DNA of 11,964 bases from an uncultured Marinosulfonomonas sp. (GTDB taxonomy: Bacteria > Pseudomonadota > Alphaproteobacteria > Rhodobacterales > Rhodobacteraceae), in contig CAMZKY010000109.1 in assembly GCA_947311455.1 (NCBI GenBank), positions 1 to 11,964 of the forward strand, in the 5' to 3' direction. Position numbers and translations under genes: made by a program. The notes under the pieces are model-generated. The model saw only the letters and a program-made list of their open reading frames with translations, was not told the DNA's origin and did not search any database. Below are positions 5,797-11,964 of this stretch, in pieces (within the stretch, counting starts at the first letter, position 1; each line of letters begins with the position of its first letter).

Positions 5797-7375
5797 GTTT
5801 CTTCTCCTGCCAGTCGCTTGGAATTTGCGGTGCGGCGTCTAGTAGTTGTTTTGTATAGGGATGTTTGGGGTGGTCGAAAACCTGTTCGGTTTCGCCCTGT
5901 TCAACGATCTTGCCAGCCTGCATCACCAAGACACGATCCGTAATGGCGCGCACAACGGTTAGATCGTGGCTGATAAACAAATAGGCCAACCCCATGCGTT
6001 TTTGCAAATAGGCCAACAGATCAAGAATTTGCGCGCGGATGGATACGTCAAGCGCACTTACGGCCTCGTCCAGCACAATGATTTCGGGGCGCAGAATCAG
6101 GGCGCGGGCGATGGCGATGCGCTGGCGCTGACCGCCGGAAAATTCGTGGATGTATTTATCCATATCATCGGCGTGCATCCCGACGCTGACCAAAGCATCA
6201 GCCACCTTTTCGCGCCAATCCGTTGGCAGCGCGTCAATCATATGAAACGGCTCTGCCACCAGGCGGGAAACTTTCCAGCGTGGATTGAAGCTGCCGTAAG
6301 GATCTTGAAATACCACTTGAATTGCGGCGCGTTGTTTTATTGGCAGGTCTGGGCCAACGGCATGGCCAAACAGTTTGATTTCGCCGCTTTGCACGGGATC
6401 AAGGCCCAGAATGGCGCGCGTCAAGGTGGATTTTCCGCAGCCGGATTCTCCTACCAGCCCAAGGCTTTCACCGGATTTCAGGGTAAAGCTGACATCATTC
6501 ACGGCGCGGATCGGGGGCGCGGTGTGAAACAGTTTTGTTCGTGGGGCTTTGTATTCGCGCACGGCGTTTATAACTTCAAGAATAGGGGCATCTTTGCTGT
6601 CGCTGTCGCGATCCGGCTGATGGCTTGAGGCTTCGAACAACTGGCGTGTATAGGGGTGGGTCATGTGGCGAAACAGATGTTCGGTTTGGCCCTGTTCAAC
6701 AATCACCCCGTTTTGCATCACTGCCACATGATCGGCCATGCCCGCGACCACTGCCAAATCATGGGTGATGAGCAGCAGAGACATATTTTCCTCGCGCACC
6801 AGTTCCTGTAATAAATCAAGAATTTGCGCCTGTGTGGTTACATCCAGCGCGGTTGTCGGCTCATCCGCGATTAGCAATTTCGGGCGCAGGGCGATGGCCA
6901 TGGCGATGCACACGCGTTGACGTTGGCCGCCTGACAATTCATGCGGATAGCGGGTTAGCGGAAAACGATCTGCGGGGAGGCCAACACGATCCAGCATCGC
7001 GCGGGCTTTGGTGTGGGCTTCGGATTTCTTGGCTTGGCCGTGGATCAACAAAGTTTCGGCCACCTGATCGCCGATGTTTTTCACGGGGTTCAAGGCGGTC
7101 ATCGGTTCTTGAAAAATCATGCCGATTTCATTACCGCGCAGGGCGCACATATCGGCTTCGCCCAGGGTGCTGACATCGGTTTCATCAACCATCACCTGCC
7201 CGCTGGTTTTACCGCCTTGGGGCAACAATTGCATCAGGGCCAGCGCCGTCATGGATTTACCCGAACCGCTTTCGCCCACAAGGCCAAAAATTTGCCCCTG
7301 CGGGATTTGCAGGCTGACGTCATGCAGAATGTCGGTGCCGTGGATCGATAGAGTTAGATTGCGAATATCAATCAT
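5789..7375 (-). CDS. Fused double ATP-binding subunit of a peptide/nickel-type ABC importer (DppD-DppF fusion)
   Basis: 528 residues with two complete ATPase domains, as in GsiA/YejF-type proteins. Domain 1: Walker A GESGSGKS (34-41), Q-loop Gln89, signature LSGGQ (147-151), Walker B LLIADEP (167-173), switch His205. Domain 2: Walker A GESGCGKS (309-316), Q-loop Gln357, signature FSGGQ (412-416), Walker B ending Asp436-Glu437, switch His470. Each domain is followed by an HPYT segment (239-242, 505-508), the oligopeptide-transporter C-terminal motif. Both sites look catalytically competent. It powers the two permeases encoded just upstream; its ATG overlaps the permease stop by one base (TGATG), and its end overlaps the aldehyde dehydrogenase start. 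Subfamily is clear; the transported compound could be a peptide, glutathione-like molecule, opine or other amine. Confidence 0.95.
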   Translation of the reverse strand: MIDIRNLTLSIHGTDILHDVSLQIPQGQIFGLVGESGSGKSMTALALMQLLPQGGKTSGQVMVDETDVSTLGEADMCALRGNEIGMIFQEPMTALNPVKNIGDQVAETLLIHGQAKKSEAHTKARAMLDRVGLPADRFPLTRYPHELSGGQRQRVCIAMAIALRPKLLIADEPTTALDVTTQAQILDLLQELVREENMSLLLITHDLAVVAGMADHVAVMQNGVIVEQGQTEHLFRHMTHPYTRQLFEASSHQPDRDSDSKDAPILEVINAVREYKAPRTKLFHTAPPIRAVNDVSFTLKSGESLGLVGESGCGKSTLTRAILGLDPVQSGEIKLFGHAVGPDLPIKQRAAIQVVFQDPYGSFNPRWKVSRLVAEPFHMIDALPTDWREKVADALVSVGMHADDMDKYIHEFSGGQRQRIAIARALILRPEIIVLDEAVSALDVSIRAQILDLLAYLQKRMGLAYLFISHDLTVVRAITDRVLVMQAGKIVEQGETEQVFDHPKHPYTKQLLDAAPQIPSDWQEKKHA

Positions 7376-8193
7376 CAGCGCCCCCTGCGAATGCGCGGGT
7401 CAAGCAAATCGCGCAACCCGTCGCCCATCAGGTTAAGGCCCAGAACCATCATCACAATCGCCATACCGGGCAAAAAGGCAAGGCGGGGCGAGGAATAAAT
7501 AAAGGTTTGCGCATCCGCCAGCATCCGCCCCCATGATGGTGTCGGGGGTTGCACCCCCAGGCCGATATATGACAGGCCCGCCTCGGCCAGAATACCAAGG
7601 GAAAACTGGATGGTGCCTTGCACAATCAACAGATTGATAATGTTCGGAAGGATGTGTTCAATCGAAATGCGCATGGATTTCTTGCCAAACGTGCGCGCGG
7701 CCAAAACGTAATCAAGCGTCCAAAGGGACAGTGCCGCGCCGCGGCTGACACGGGCGAAAACCGGAATGTTGAAAATGCCGATGGCGATGATGGCGTTACT
7801 GGCTGAGGGGCCGTAAACTGCGGTAATCAAAATTGCGATGACGAGGGATGGAAAGGCAAAGATCAGATCATTACTGCGCATGGTGATTTCGTCGATCAAA
7901 CTACCCCGCGTGGCGGCAGCCAATAGCCCCAGCGGCACACCAATGATCACACCGATACTCACCGCAATCAGCGCCACCGCGATGGATGTGCGCCCGCCCA
8001 CCATCAGCATCGACAGAATATCGCGGCCCAGATGATCACTGCCAAGCAGGTATTTGCTTGATGATGGTTGCAGCTTTTCGGGGATATTCAGGATTGTCAC
8101 ATCATGCGGCGTCCAGAAGAATGACAGCGCAATAATGGCAATGAAAAACACGGTGATAAATGCACCAAGTTTAAGTTGAACCGGCCACTTCAT
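7375..8193 (-). CDS. ABC importer permease, DppC/OppC type
   Basis: 272 residues, short but complete for a DppC-type inner-membrane permease. An N-terminal membrane helix (about 10-30) is followed by the conserved HPLGSDHLGRD-like segment, here LLGSDHLGRDILSML. Several further helices follow, then the cytoplasmic EAA loop DYVLAARTFGKKSMRISIEH, which contacts the ATPase. The hallmark GLSYIGLGVQPPTPSWGRML precedes the last helices. It forms the translocation channel with the DppB-type subunit, whose stop overlaps this ATG by four bases (ATGA). Substrate specificity in these systems lies mainly in the binding protein, which is missing here. Confidence 0.95.
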   Translation of the reverse strand: MKWPVQLKLGAFITVFFIAIIALSFFWTPHDVTILNIPEKLQPSSSKYLLGSDHLGRDILSMLMVGGRTSIAVALIAVSIGVIIGVPLGLLAAATRGSLIDEITMRSNDLIFAFPSLVIAILITAVYGPSASNAIIAIGIFNIPVFARVSRGAALSLWTLDYVLAARTFGKKSMRISIEHILPNIINLLIVQGTIQFSLGILAEAGLSYIGLGVQPPTPSWGRMLADAQTFIYSSPRLAFLPGMAIVMMVLGLNLMGDGLRDLLDPRIRRGR

Positions 8194-9137
8194 TTGCGTG
8201 TCCTTAGGCGCGGGTCAACGGCGGCATAGGCCACGTCGACGATGAATGTTACCAGGATCACGGCGAATACCAGCAGCATCACGGTGCTTTCTACCACGAT
8301 CAAATCGCGTTGGGTGATGCCTTGGAAAATCAGTTTGCCAAGGCCCGGAATAAAGAACACGTTTTCAATAATGATTGCACCGGCCAGAAGGAATGAAAAC
8401 TGCATGCCGATGATGGTTAACACAGGGATCATTGCATTGCGCAGGGCATGGCGGCGCAGGGCCTGACCGCGTGTTAACCCCTTGGCGCGGGCCGAGCGAA
8501 TGTAATCCTGCGTCAGGGTTTCTAGAAGGCTGGAACGCATCACCCGTGCAAGGATTGACGCCTGCGGAAGCGCCAACGCAATTGCGGGCAATGTCAGGGC
8601 TTTGGTTGCGGGCCAAAAGCCGCCCGCCCAACCCGGAAATCCGCCTGCGCTGAACCAGTGCAGATTGACCGCAAAAATCAGAACCAACAGCATAGCAAAC
8701 CAGAAGTTCGGGATTGCGATGCCCAGTTGGGTTGCCCCCATGATACTATAATCGCTTAGCTTCCCGCGCCGTGCGGCCGAGATCAGGCCCACAGGAAAGG
8801 CAATGACGGTGGACAGGATCAAGGCATATAATGTGAGCGGGATTGATATCCAGATGCGATCAAGGATCAATTCGGATACCGGCACGCGGTAGGTATAGGA
8901 TTGGCCGAAATCGCCAGTTAACAACCCGCCAGCCCACGCGATATATCGCTCGGGAATTGATCCGCTCAGGCCCAGCTGATTACGCAGGGCTTCGACGGCT
9001 TCGGGGGTGGCGTTCAGGCCGAGCATATAGGATGCGGTGTCACCCGGAATAATTTCGATCACCGCAAAAACCACAATTGAGGCAGCGATTAACGAAAGGG
9101 TTAGCGACAAAAGCCGGAAGGTTGCAAATCGGATCAT
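8190..9137 (-). CDS. ABC importer permease, DppB/OppB type
   Basis: 315 residues, a normal DppB-type permease. The N-terminal helix precedes the periplasmic segment IPGDTASYMLGLNATPEAVE and LTGDFGQSYTYRVPVSELI, both typical. The EAA loop is DYIRSARAKGLTRGQALRRH (near 220-240), followed by RNAMIPVLTIIGMQ and IIIENVFFIPGLGKL, then a final helix and the ending DPRLRTRK. It is the first gene of the four-gene operon. ATG 9137 is chosen because the hydrophobic start and family length fit, although no good Shine-Dalgarno is visible. Upstream lies only the divergent spacer, not the expected substrate-binding-protein gene. Confidence 0.95.
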   Translation of the reverse strand: MIRFATFRLLSLTLSLIAASIVVFAVIEIIPGDTASYMLGLNATPEAVEALRNQLGLSGSIPERYIAWAGGLLTGDFGQSYTYRVPVSELILDRIWISIPLTLYALILSTVIAFPVGLISAARRGKLSDYSIMGATQLGIAIPNFWFAMLLVLIFAVNLHWFSAGGFPGWAGGFWPATKALTLPAIALALPQASILARVMRSSLLETLTQDYIRSARAKGLTRGQALRRHALRNAMIPVLTIIGMQFSFLLAGAIIIENVFFIPGLGKLIFQGITQRDLIVVESTVMLLVFAVILVTFIVDVAYAAVDPRLRTRK

Positions 9138-9203
9138 GCAGGTGATGTTAGCGGAGCTATGCGCGGATTGCCACTGTGGAAAATACGGTAGTAACGGGTC
9201 AGC

Positions 9204-9404
9204 ATGGGCGGTGGATTTGTAGGCCTACGCCCTTATGTATCTCAACTAAGTTATACTATTCCCGATCCGCGACGGGCGCGTATTGCGGATGCGGATGCGG
9301 GGGCTGGTGGTTATCGCGAACATGATATTCTGGTGGTTGGTAAATCCGGTGCTGAAAATATTACCAAATACCCCTTCGGGCCCGAGTTTAATGTAGTGGG
9401 TTAA
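9204..9404 (+). CDS. Possible small ORF or gene remnant of unknown function
   Basis: A 66-codon frame ends at TAA 9402-9404, 74 bases before the trpB-like ATG. The C-terminal half (GYREHDILVVGKSG, then ENITKYPFGPEFNVVG) reads like real protein and uses codons similar to the neighbours. However, the ATG at 9204 has no Shine-Dalgarno, lies upstream of the proposed promoter, and no internal ATG exists. It may be a leader peptide from a non-ATG start, a decayed 3' end of an older gene, or chance. There is no tryptophan in it, so it is not a classical trp leader peptide. Confidence 0.25.
   Translation: MGGGFVGLRPYVSQLSYTIPDPRRARIADADAGAGGYREHDILVVGKSGAENITKYPFGPEFNVVG
9219..9257 (+). promoter_or_regulatory. 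Candidate activator-dependent promoter upstream of trpB-like gene
   Basis: GTAGGCCTAC (9219-9228) is a perfect 10-bp palindrome inside TAGGCCTACGCCCTTA, which shares 13 of 14 core bases with the site at 566-579. TATACT at 9252-9257 matches five of six -10 consensus positions. The base run that would be the -35 (GCCCTT, 9229-9234) does not resemble TTGACA and lies inside the repeated motif, an arrangement typical of promoters that need an activator contacting RNA polymerase. The regulator is unknown. Confidence 0.4.
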
Positions 9405-9461
9405 TTCCAGTTAATCCTTGTTATTTGCGCAGAATCGGACATTGATAGGCCCAAGAGTTAG

Positions 9462-9468
9462 AAGGAGG
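9462..9468 (+). promoter_or_regulatory. Strong ribosome-binding site of trpB-like gene
   Basis: AAGGAGG lies 10 bases before ATG 9479 and is the best Shine-Dalgarno match in the window. It fixes the start and suggests high translation. Confidence 0.8.
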
Positions 9469-9478
9469 AAAACAGCTC

Positions 9479-10687
9479 ATGGTTTCATATTTAAAATCAA
9501 CCCCCGACAGCAATGGTTTTTTCGGAGATTACGGCGGTGCCGATTTGCCGCCACCCTTGATCCCGCATTTTAAAGAAATCCGTGAGGCTTATGGCAAAAT
9601 CTCGAAATCTGCGGATTTCATTGCTGATCTGCGCTATATCCGTAAGCATTTTCAGGGCCGGCCTACCCCGATTTCGCATTTGAAAAATCTGTCTGAATCC
9701 AGTGGCGGTGCACAGATTTATGTGAAACGCGAAGATTTGAACCATACCGGCGCGCATAAATTGAACCACTGTATGGGCGAGGCATTGCTGGCCAAATACA
9801 TGGGGAAAACCAAACTGATGGCCGAAACCGGTGCGGGCCAACACGGTGTGGCGCTGGCGACCGCCGCGGCTTATTTCGGTATGGAATGTGAAATTCATAT
9901 GGGCGAAATCGACATCGAAAAAGAAGCCCCCAATGTGACCCGCATGAAACTGCTGGGCGCAACTGTTGTGCCTGTTGGCTTTGGTGGCCGTTCCCTGAAA
10001 GAGGCCGTAGATAGCGCGTTTCAAGCCTACGTTCCGCAAGCCGACACAACTTTGTTTGCAATCGGGTCTGTTGTTGGCCCGCATCCGTTTCCAATGATGG
10101 TGCGGGATTTCCAGCATATCGTTGGTGTTGAATCGCGCGAACAATTCCTGGAAATGACCGGCGATCTGCCGGATATTGTGGCGGCTTGTGTGGGTGGCGG
10201 ATCAAACGCCATGGGGCTGTTTTCCGGCTTTTTCGAAGATGATGGTGTTGAACTATATGGTGTTGAACCGATGGGCACATCCTCCAATCTGGGTGATCAC
10301 GCGGCAACGATTTCCTTTGGCGAAGATGGTGATATTCACGGTTTCCGCACGCTTGTGCTGAAAGATGACAAAGGTGAACCTGCGCCCGTTCACACCATTG
10401 CTTCGGGCCTTGATTACCCCGGCGTTGGCCCAGAGCATGCGCATCTGCACAAAATTGGCAAGGTGAATTACACCTCGGCTAATGACAAAGAATGCCTTGA
10501 CGCGTTCTATGCCTTGTCGCGCCAAGAAGGGATTATTCCGGCATTGGAAAGCGCCCACGCCGTTGCCTTTGCTATGCGCGAAGCCCCGAAACATCCGGGT
10601 AAATCGATCCTGCTAAACTTGTCGGGCCGTGGTGACAAAGACATTGATTATGTGGTGGAAAAATTTGGTATCGGTGAACCCGCTTAA
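9479..10687 (+). CDS. trpB: TrpB-like PLP-dependent enzyme (tryptophan synthase beta subunit or divergent paralogue)
   Basis: 402 residues, TrpB length. Key residues are present: PLP lysine Lys94 in HTGAHK, catalytic Glu116 in AETGAGQHG, the phosphate loop GGGSN (239-243), Asp312 in GLDYPGVGPEH and Ser381 in LSGRGDKD. TrpB normally makes tryptophan from serine and indole supplied through a tunnel by TrpA. This copy deviates from usual TrpB at conserved places: HKLNH instead of HKINN/HKTNQ after the PLP lysine, the unusual N-terminus, and VEPMGTSSNLGDHAATIS where most have a GVEAxGxG pattern. No trpA or trpF is adjacent; the next gene is an MBL-fold hydrolase and a terminator lies between. It could be the sole TrpB encoded apart from trpA, or a paralogue acting alone or on another nucleophile. 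The catalytic family is certain; the physiological role is less so. Confidence 0.88.
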   Translation: MVSYLKSTPDSNGFFGDYGGADLPPPLIPHFKEIREAYGKISKSADFIADLRYIRKHFQGRPTPISHLKNLSESSGGAQIYVKREDLNHTGAHKLNHCMGEALLAKYMGKTKLMAETGAGQHGVALATAAAYFGMECEIHMGEIDIEKEAPNVTRMKLLGATVVPVGFGGRSLKEAVDSAFQAYVPQADTTLFAIGSVVGPHPFPMMVRDFQHIVGVESREQFLEMTGDLPDIVAACVGGGSNAMGLFSGFFEDDGVELYGVEPMGTSSNLGDHAATISFGEDGDIHGFRTLVLKDDKGEPAPVHTIASGLDYPGVGPEHAHLHKIGKVNYTSANDKECLDAFYALSRQEGIIPALESAHAVAFAMREAPKHPGKSILLNLSGRGDKDIDYVVEKFGIGEPA

Positions 10688-10711
10688 TCACAATTAAAAC
10701 AAGCACTTAAC

Positions 10712-10753
10712 AACGCCCGCCAAATTGGATTTGGCGGGCGTTTATTGTTTTGG
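10712..10753 (+). terminator. Rho-independent terminator after trpB-like gene
   Basis: AACGCCCGCCAAAT (10712-10725) pairs perfectly with ATTTGGCGGGCGTT (10729-10742) around a TGG loop, a 14-bp stem, followed by a T-rich stretch (TTTATTGTTTT). It starts 25 bases after the stop codon, so the trpB-like gene is probably transcribed alone and the MBL-fold gene has its own promoter. Confidence 0.93.
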
Positions 10754-10840
10754 TTATAAAAATTCAGGGTTGATCCAGAATTACTTTGCGTTGCTGCGTT
10801 TGCCCCTTATGATCAAGGAACAGCAACGCGCGAGGATATT

Positions 10841-11812
10841 ATGACCCTGATCAAACCCACCAGACGAGACCTGATAAAATTGGCGGCACTGGCCCCTGCA
10901 ATGGCCTTCCCGCTATCAGCCCGCGCCGAAATTGGCGCGCCCGATGGGGATAACCCCAGCCATTTCCGGTTTAGCATTGGCGAGGCACGCATCACGATTG
11001 TGTCGGACGGGTTTTTCACCACACCGGTTTCGGGTATCGGCCTTGATACGGATCCGGCCAAGGTGCAGGCATTTCTGGCCAGCCATTTTTTATCGACAGA
11101 GCGCAATTTTTCCCACACCAACCATATGTATGTTGAAATTGGCGACGCAAAGGTTCTGGTGGATGTGGGGTCAGGCACACGCCTGTTCGATACCACAGGG
11201 CGTTTGATGGATAATCTGGATGCCGCCGGGATTGATCCGCAAGAGATCACACATGTTGTGATCACCCATGCGCACCCCGACCATATCTTGGGTATTCGCG
11301 ATGATTTTGACGAGGCAATTTTGCCGGATGCCTCCTACACCATTGGCCGGATCGAGCATGATTACTGGATGCAGGATGATCTGGTCAACAAAGTGGCCGA
11401 GGCCGATCAATCCGGCGTTTTGGCGGCGGTGAATTCGATTAACGCCGACGGGGTTGAATGGATTTTGGCCGAAGATGGCGCTGAAATCGTGCCCGGATTA
11501 ACCATGATGCACACCCCCGGCCACACCAGCGGCCACATGAGCATTCGCATTGATAGCAATGGCCAAACCCTGATTGCCTTGGGTGATTGCCTGACCAATG
11601 CCCATGTTAATTTTGCTTATCCCGATTGGAAAATCGCCCGCGATATTGATAAGGAAATGGCCGCAAAAACCCGCCGCAAGGTGCTGGGAATGGCCGCCGA
11701 TGAGCGCATTGCGGTGCTTGGATATCATTTCCCGTTTCCCGGCGTGGGCCATGTCAGGCGTGAGGGGGATGCCTTTCAGTTTGTTCCGGCGTTGTGGCGG
11801 TTTAAGGCCTAA
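10841..11812 (+). CDS. Tat-exported metallo-beta-lactamase-fold hydrolase
   Basis: 323 residues. The N-terminus TRRDLIKLAALAPAMAFPLSARA is a Tat signal (twin Arg8-Arg9, then a hydrophobic stretch and an ARA cleavage site near residue 29), so the folded protein should reach the periplasm. The MBL-fold metal ligands are complete: HAHPDH (His143, His145, Asp147, His148), His228 in TPGHTSGH, Asp249 in ALGDC and His295 in GYHFPFPG. This predicts a two-metal (probably zinc) hydrolase acting on an ester, lactone, phosphotriester or similar bond. Organisation is like the AHL-lactonase/methyl-parathion-hydrolase branch rather than true beta-lactamases, but the substrate cannot be assigned. GAGGA lies 4 bases before ATG 10841. 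A strong terminator precedes the gene; no clear promoter was recognised in 10754-10830. Confidence 0.92.
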   Translation: MTLIKPTRRDLIKLAALAPAMAFPLSARAEIGAPDGDNPSHFRFSIGEARITIVSDGFFTTPVSGIGLDTDPAKVQAFLASHFLSTERNFSHTNHMYVEIGDAKVLVDVGSGTRLFDTTGRLMDNLDAAGIDPQEITHVVITHAHPDHILGIRDDFDEAILPDASYTIGRIEHDYWMQDDLVNKVAEADQSGVLAAVNSINADGVEWILAEDGAEIVPGLTMMHTPGHTSGHMSIRIDSNGQTLIALGDCLTNAHVNFAYPDWKIARDIDKEMAAKTRRKVLGMAADERIAVLGYHFPFPGVGHVRREGDAFQFVPALWRFKA

Positions 11813-11825
11813 ATTGCTGGAAAAA

Positions 11826-11897
11826 CCGATTTTGGCCTAATCAGCCCGCGAATCAGCCGAAGAGGTATATTAACAAGGCGAAAAAGCCAAAATTCGG
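11826..11897. repeat. Imperfect long-loop inverted repeat downstream of MBL-fold gene
   Basis: CCGATTTTGGC (11826-11836) is complementary to GCCAAAATTCGG (11886-11897) except for one bulged T, with about 49 bases between the arms. A hairpin in the 3' region of the MBL-fold transcript is possible, but the long loop and absence of a T-run argue against a standard terminator. Confidence 0.3.
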
Positions 11898-11898
11898 T

Positions 11899-11942
11899 GT
11901 ATGGCAAGTGTATGGCTTACGTATGGCAAGCGTATGGCACTT
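11899..11942. repeat. Four tandem 11-bp repeats, GTATGGCAAGy type
   Basis: GTATGGC begins at 11899, 11910, 11921 and 11932, an exact 11-bp period. Units 1 and 3 are GTATGGCAAGT and GTATGGCAAGC; units 2 and 4 differ in the last four bases. The period is close to one DNA helical turn and is not a multiple of three. A frame stays open through it to the TAA at 11962-11964, but no start with a Shine-Dalgarno is seen, so it is treated as non-coding. It may be clustered binding sites for a regulator or replication protein, or simple slippage. Confidence 0.7.
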
Positions 11943-11964
11943 TTTGCCAATTTTACCGGGTTAA

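Larger units (their letters stand above)
9138..9478. other. Divergent spacer between ABC operon and trpB-like gene
   Basis: This 341-base spacer must hold promoters for both directions. On the plus strand, a TAGGCCTACGCCCTTA motif (9220-9235) stands where a -35 would be, 16 bases ahead of TATACT (9252-9257); a start near 9264 would leave a leader of about 215 bases before trpB. A 66-codon open frame (9204-9404) crosses the leader. No clear promoter was found for the minus-strand ABC operon. No Trp-codon run or attenuator hairpin resembling a trp leader is seen. Confidence 0.5.

Noticed and set aside
5966..6628. 220-codon plus-strand frame opposite the double ATPase gene
   Set aside because: The minus strand encodes both Walker A/B and signature motifs in one uninterrupted 528-residue frame; the opposite frame shows no domain.
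9138..9478. Tryptophan attenuator or trp leader peptide upstream of trpB
   Set aside because: The only leader frame has no Trp codon, and no mutually exclusive hairpins with a T-run were found before the ATG.
9497..10307. Long minus-strand open frames opposite the trpB-like gene (about 215 residues each)
   Set aside because: They are antisense to a gene with every TrpB catalytic motif, overlap each other in different frames, and their translations are rich in His, Arg, Phe and Cys without any domain pattern.
11899..11942. CRISPR-like array
   Set aside because: The repeats are 11 bp with no spacers between them, and no cas gene is present.
1..11964. Defence system, prophage or mobile-element island
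   Set aside because: All confidently identified genes are metabolic, transport or regulatory families with similar base composition by eye; no integrase, transposase, attachment repeat, nuclease or toxin-antitoxin pair was seen.

Overview
The window looks like chromosomal DNA of an alphaproteobacterium, most likely a marine member of the Rhodobacterales/Roseobacter group. This is inferred from protein style (DppBCDF-type transporter, NylC/DmpA-type P1 peptidase, Tat-dependent MBL-fold hydrolase), moderate GC by eye, and a C/G-run hairpin of a kind common between Rhodobacterales genes. No rRNA, tRNA, transposase, phage gene or CRISPR array was recognised. It reads as an ordinary metabolic and transport region, not a defence or mobile island.

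Layout. Bases 3-371 (+) are the C-terminal part of an EamA/DMT membrane transporter. Four minus-strand genes follow, listed in transcription order: a Crp/Fnr-family regulator (3448-2897), an SDR oxidoreductase (2865-2125), a P1-family peptidase of the NylC type (2055-1066) and a small exported protein of unknown function (1018-578). Divergent from the regulator is a small signal-peptide protein rich in His and Met (3509-4120). Between the two starts lies an FNR/CRP-like palindrome (3434-3449) that covers the regulator's own start codon.

A second minus-strand operon runs from 9137 to 4345: two DppB/DppC-type permeases, a fused double ATPase (DppD-DppF type) and an aldehyde dehydrogenase. All junctions overlap by 1-8 bases. 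No substrate-binding protein gene is present, although this importer type needs one. The operon plausibly imports a peptide-like or amine-like compound and oxidises an aldehyde derived from it; the substrate cannot be read from the sequence.

Bases 9138-9478 are a divergent spacer holding a TAGGCCTACGCCCTTA motif placed where a -35 element would sit ahead of a TATACT -10. A near copy of the motif lies at 565-581. Then comes a stand-alone trpB-like gene (9479-10687) with all PLP-enzyme catalytic residues but no trpA or trpF beside it, closed by a strong intrinsic terminator. A Tat-exported metallo-beta-lactamase-fold hydrolase (10841-11812) follows. The last 150 bases are non-coding and carry four exact-period 11-bp repeats.

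No feature is convincingly a new biological system. The best leads are the regulator/His-Met protein pair with its operator, the divergent orphan TrpB, the paired TAGGyCTACGCCCT motif, and the 11-bp tandem repeat at the right edge.
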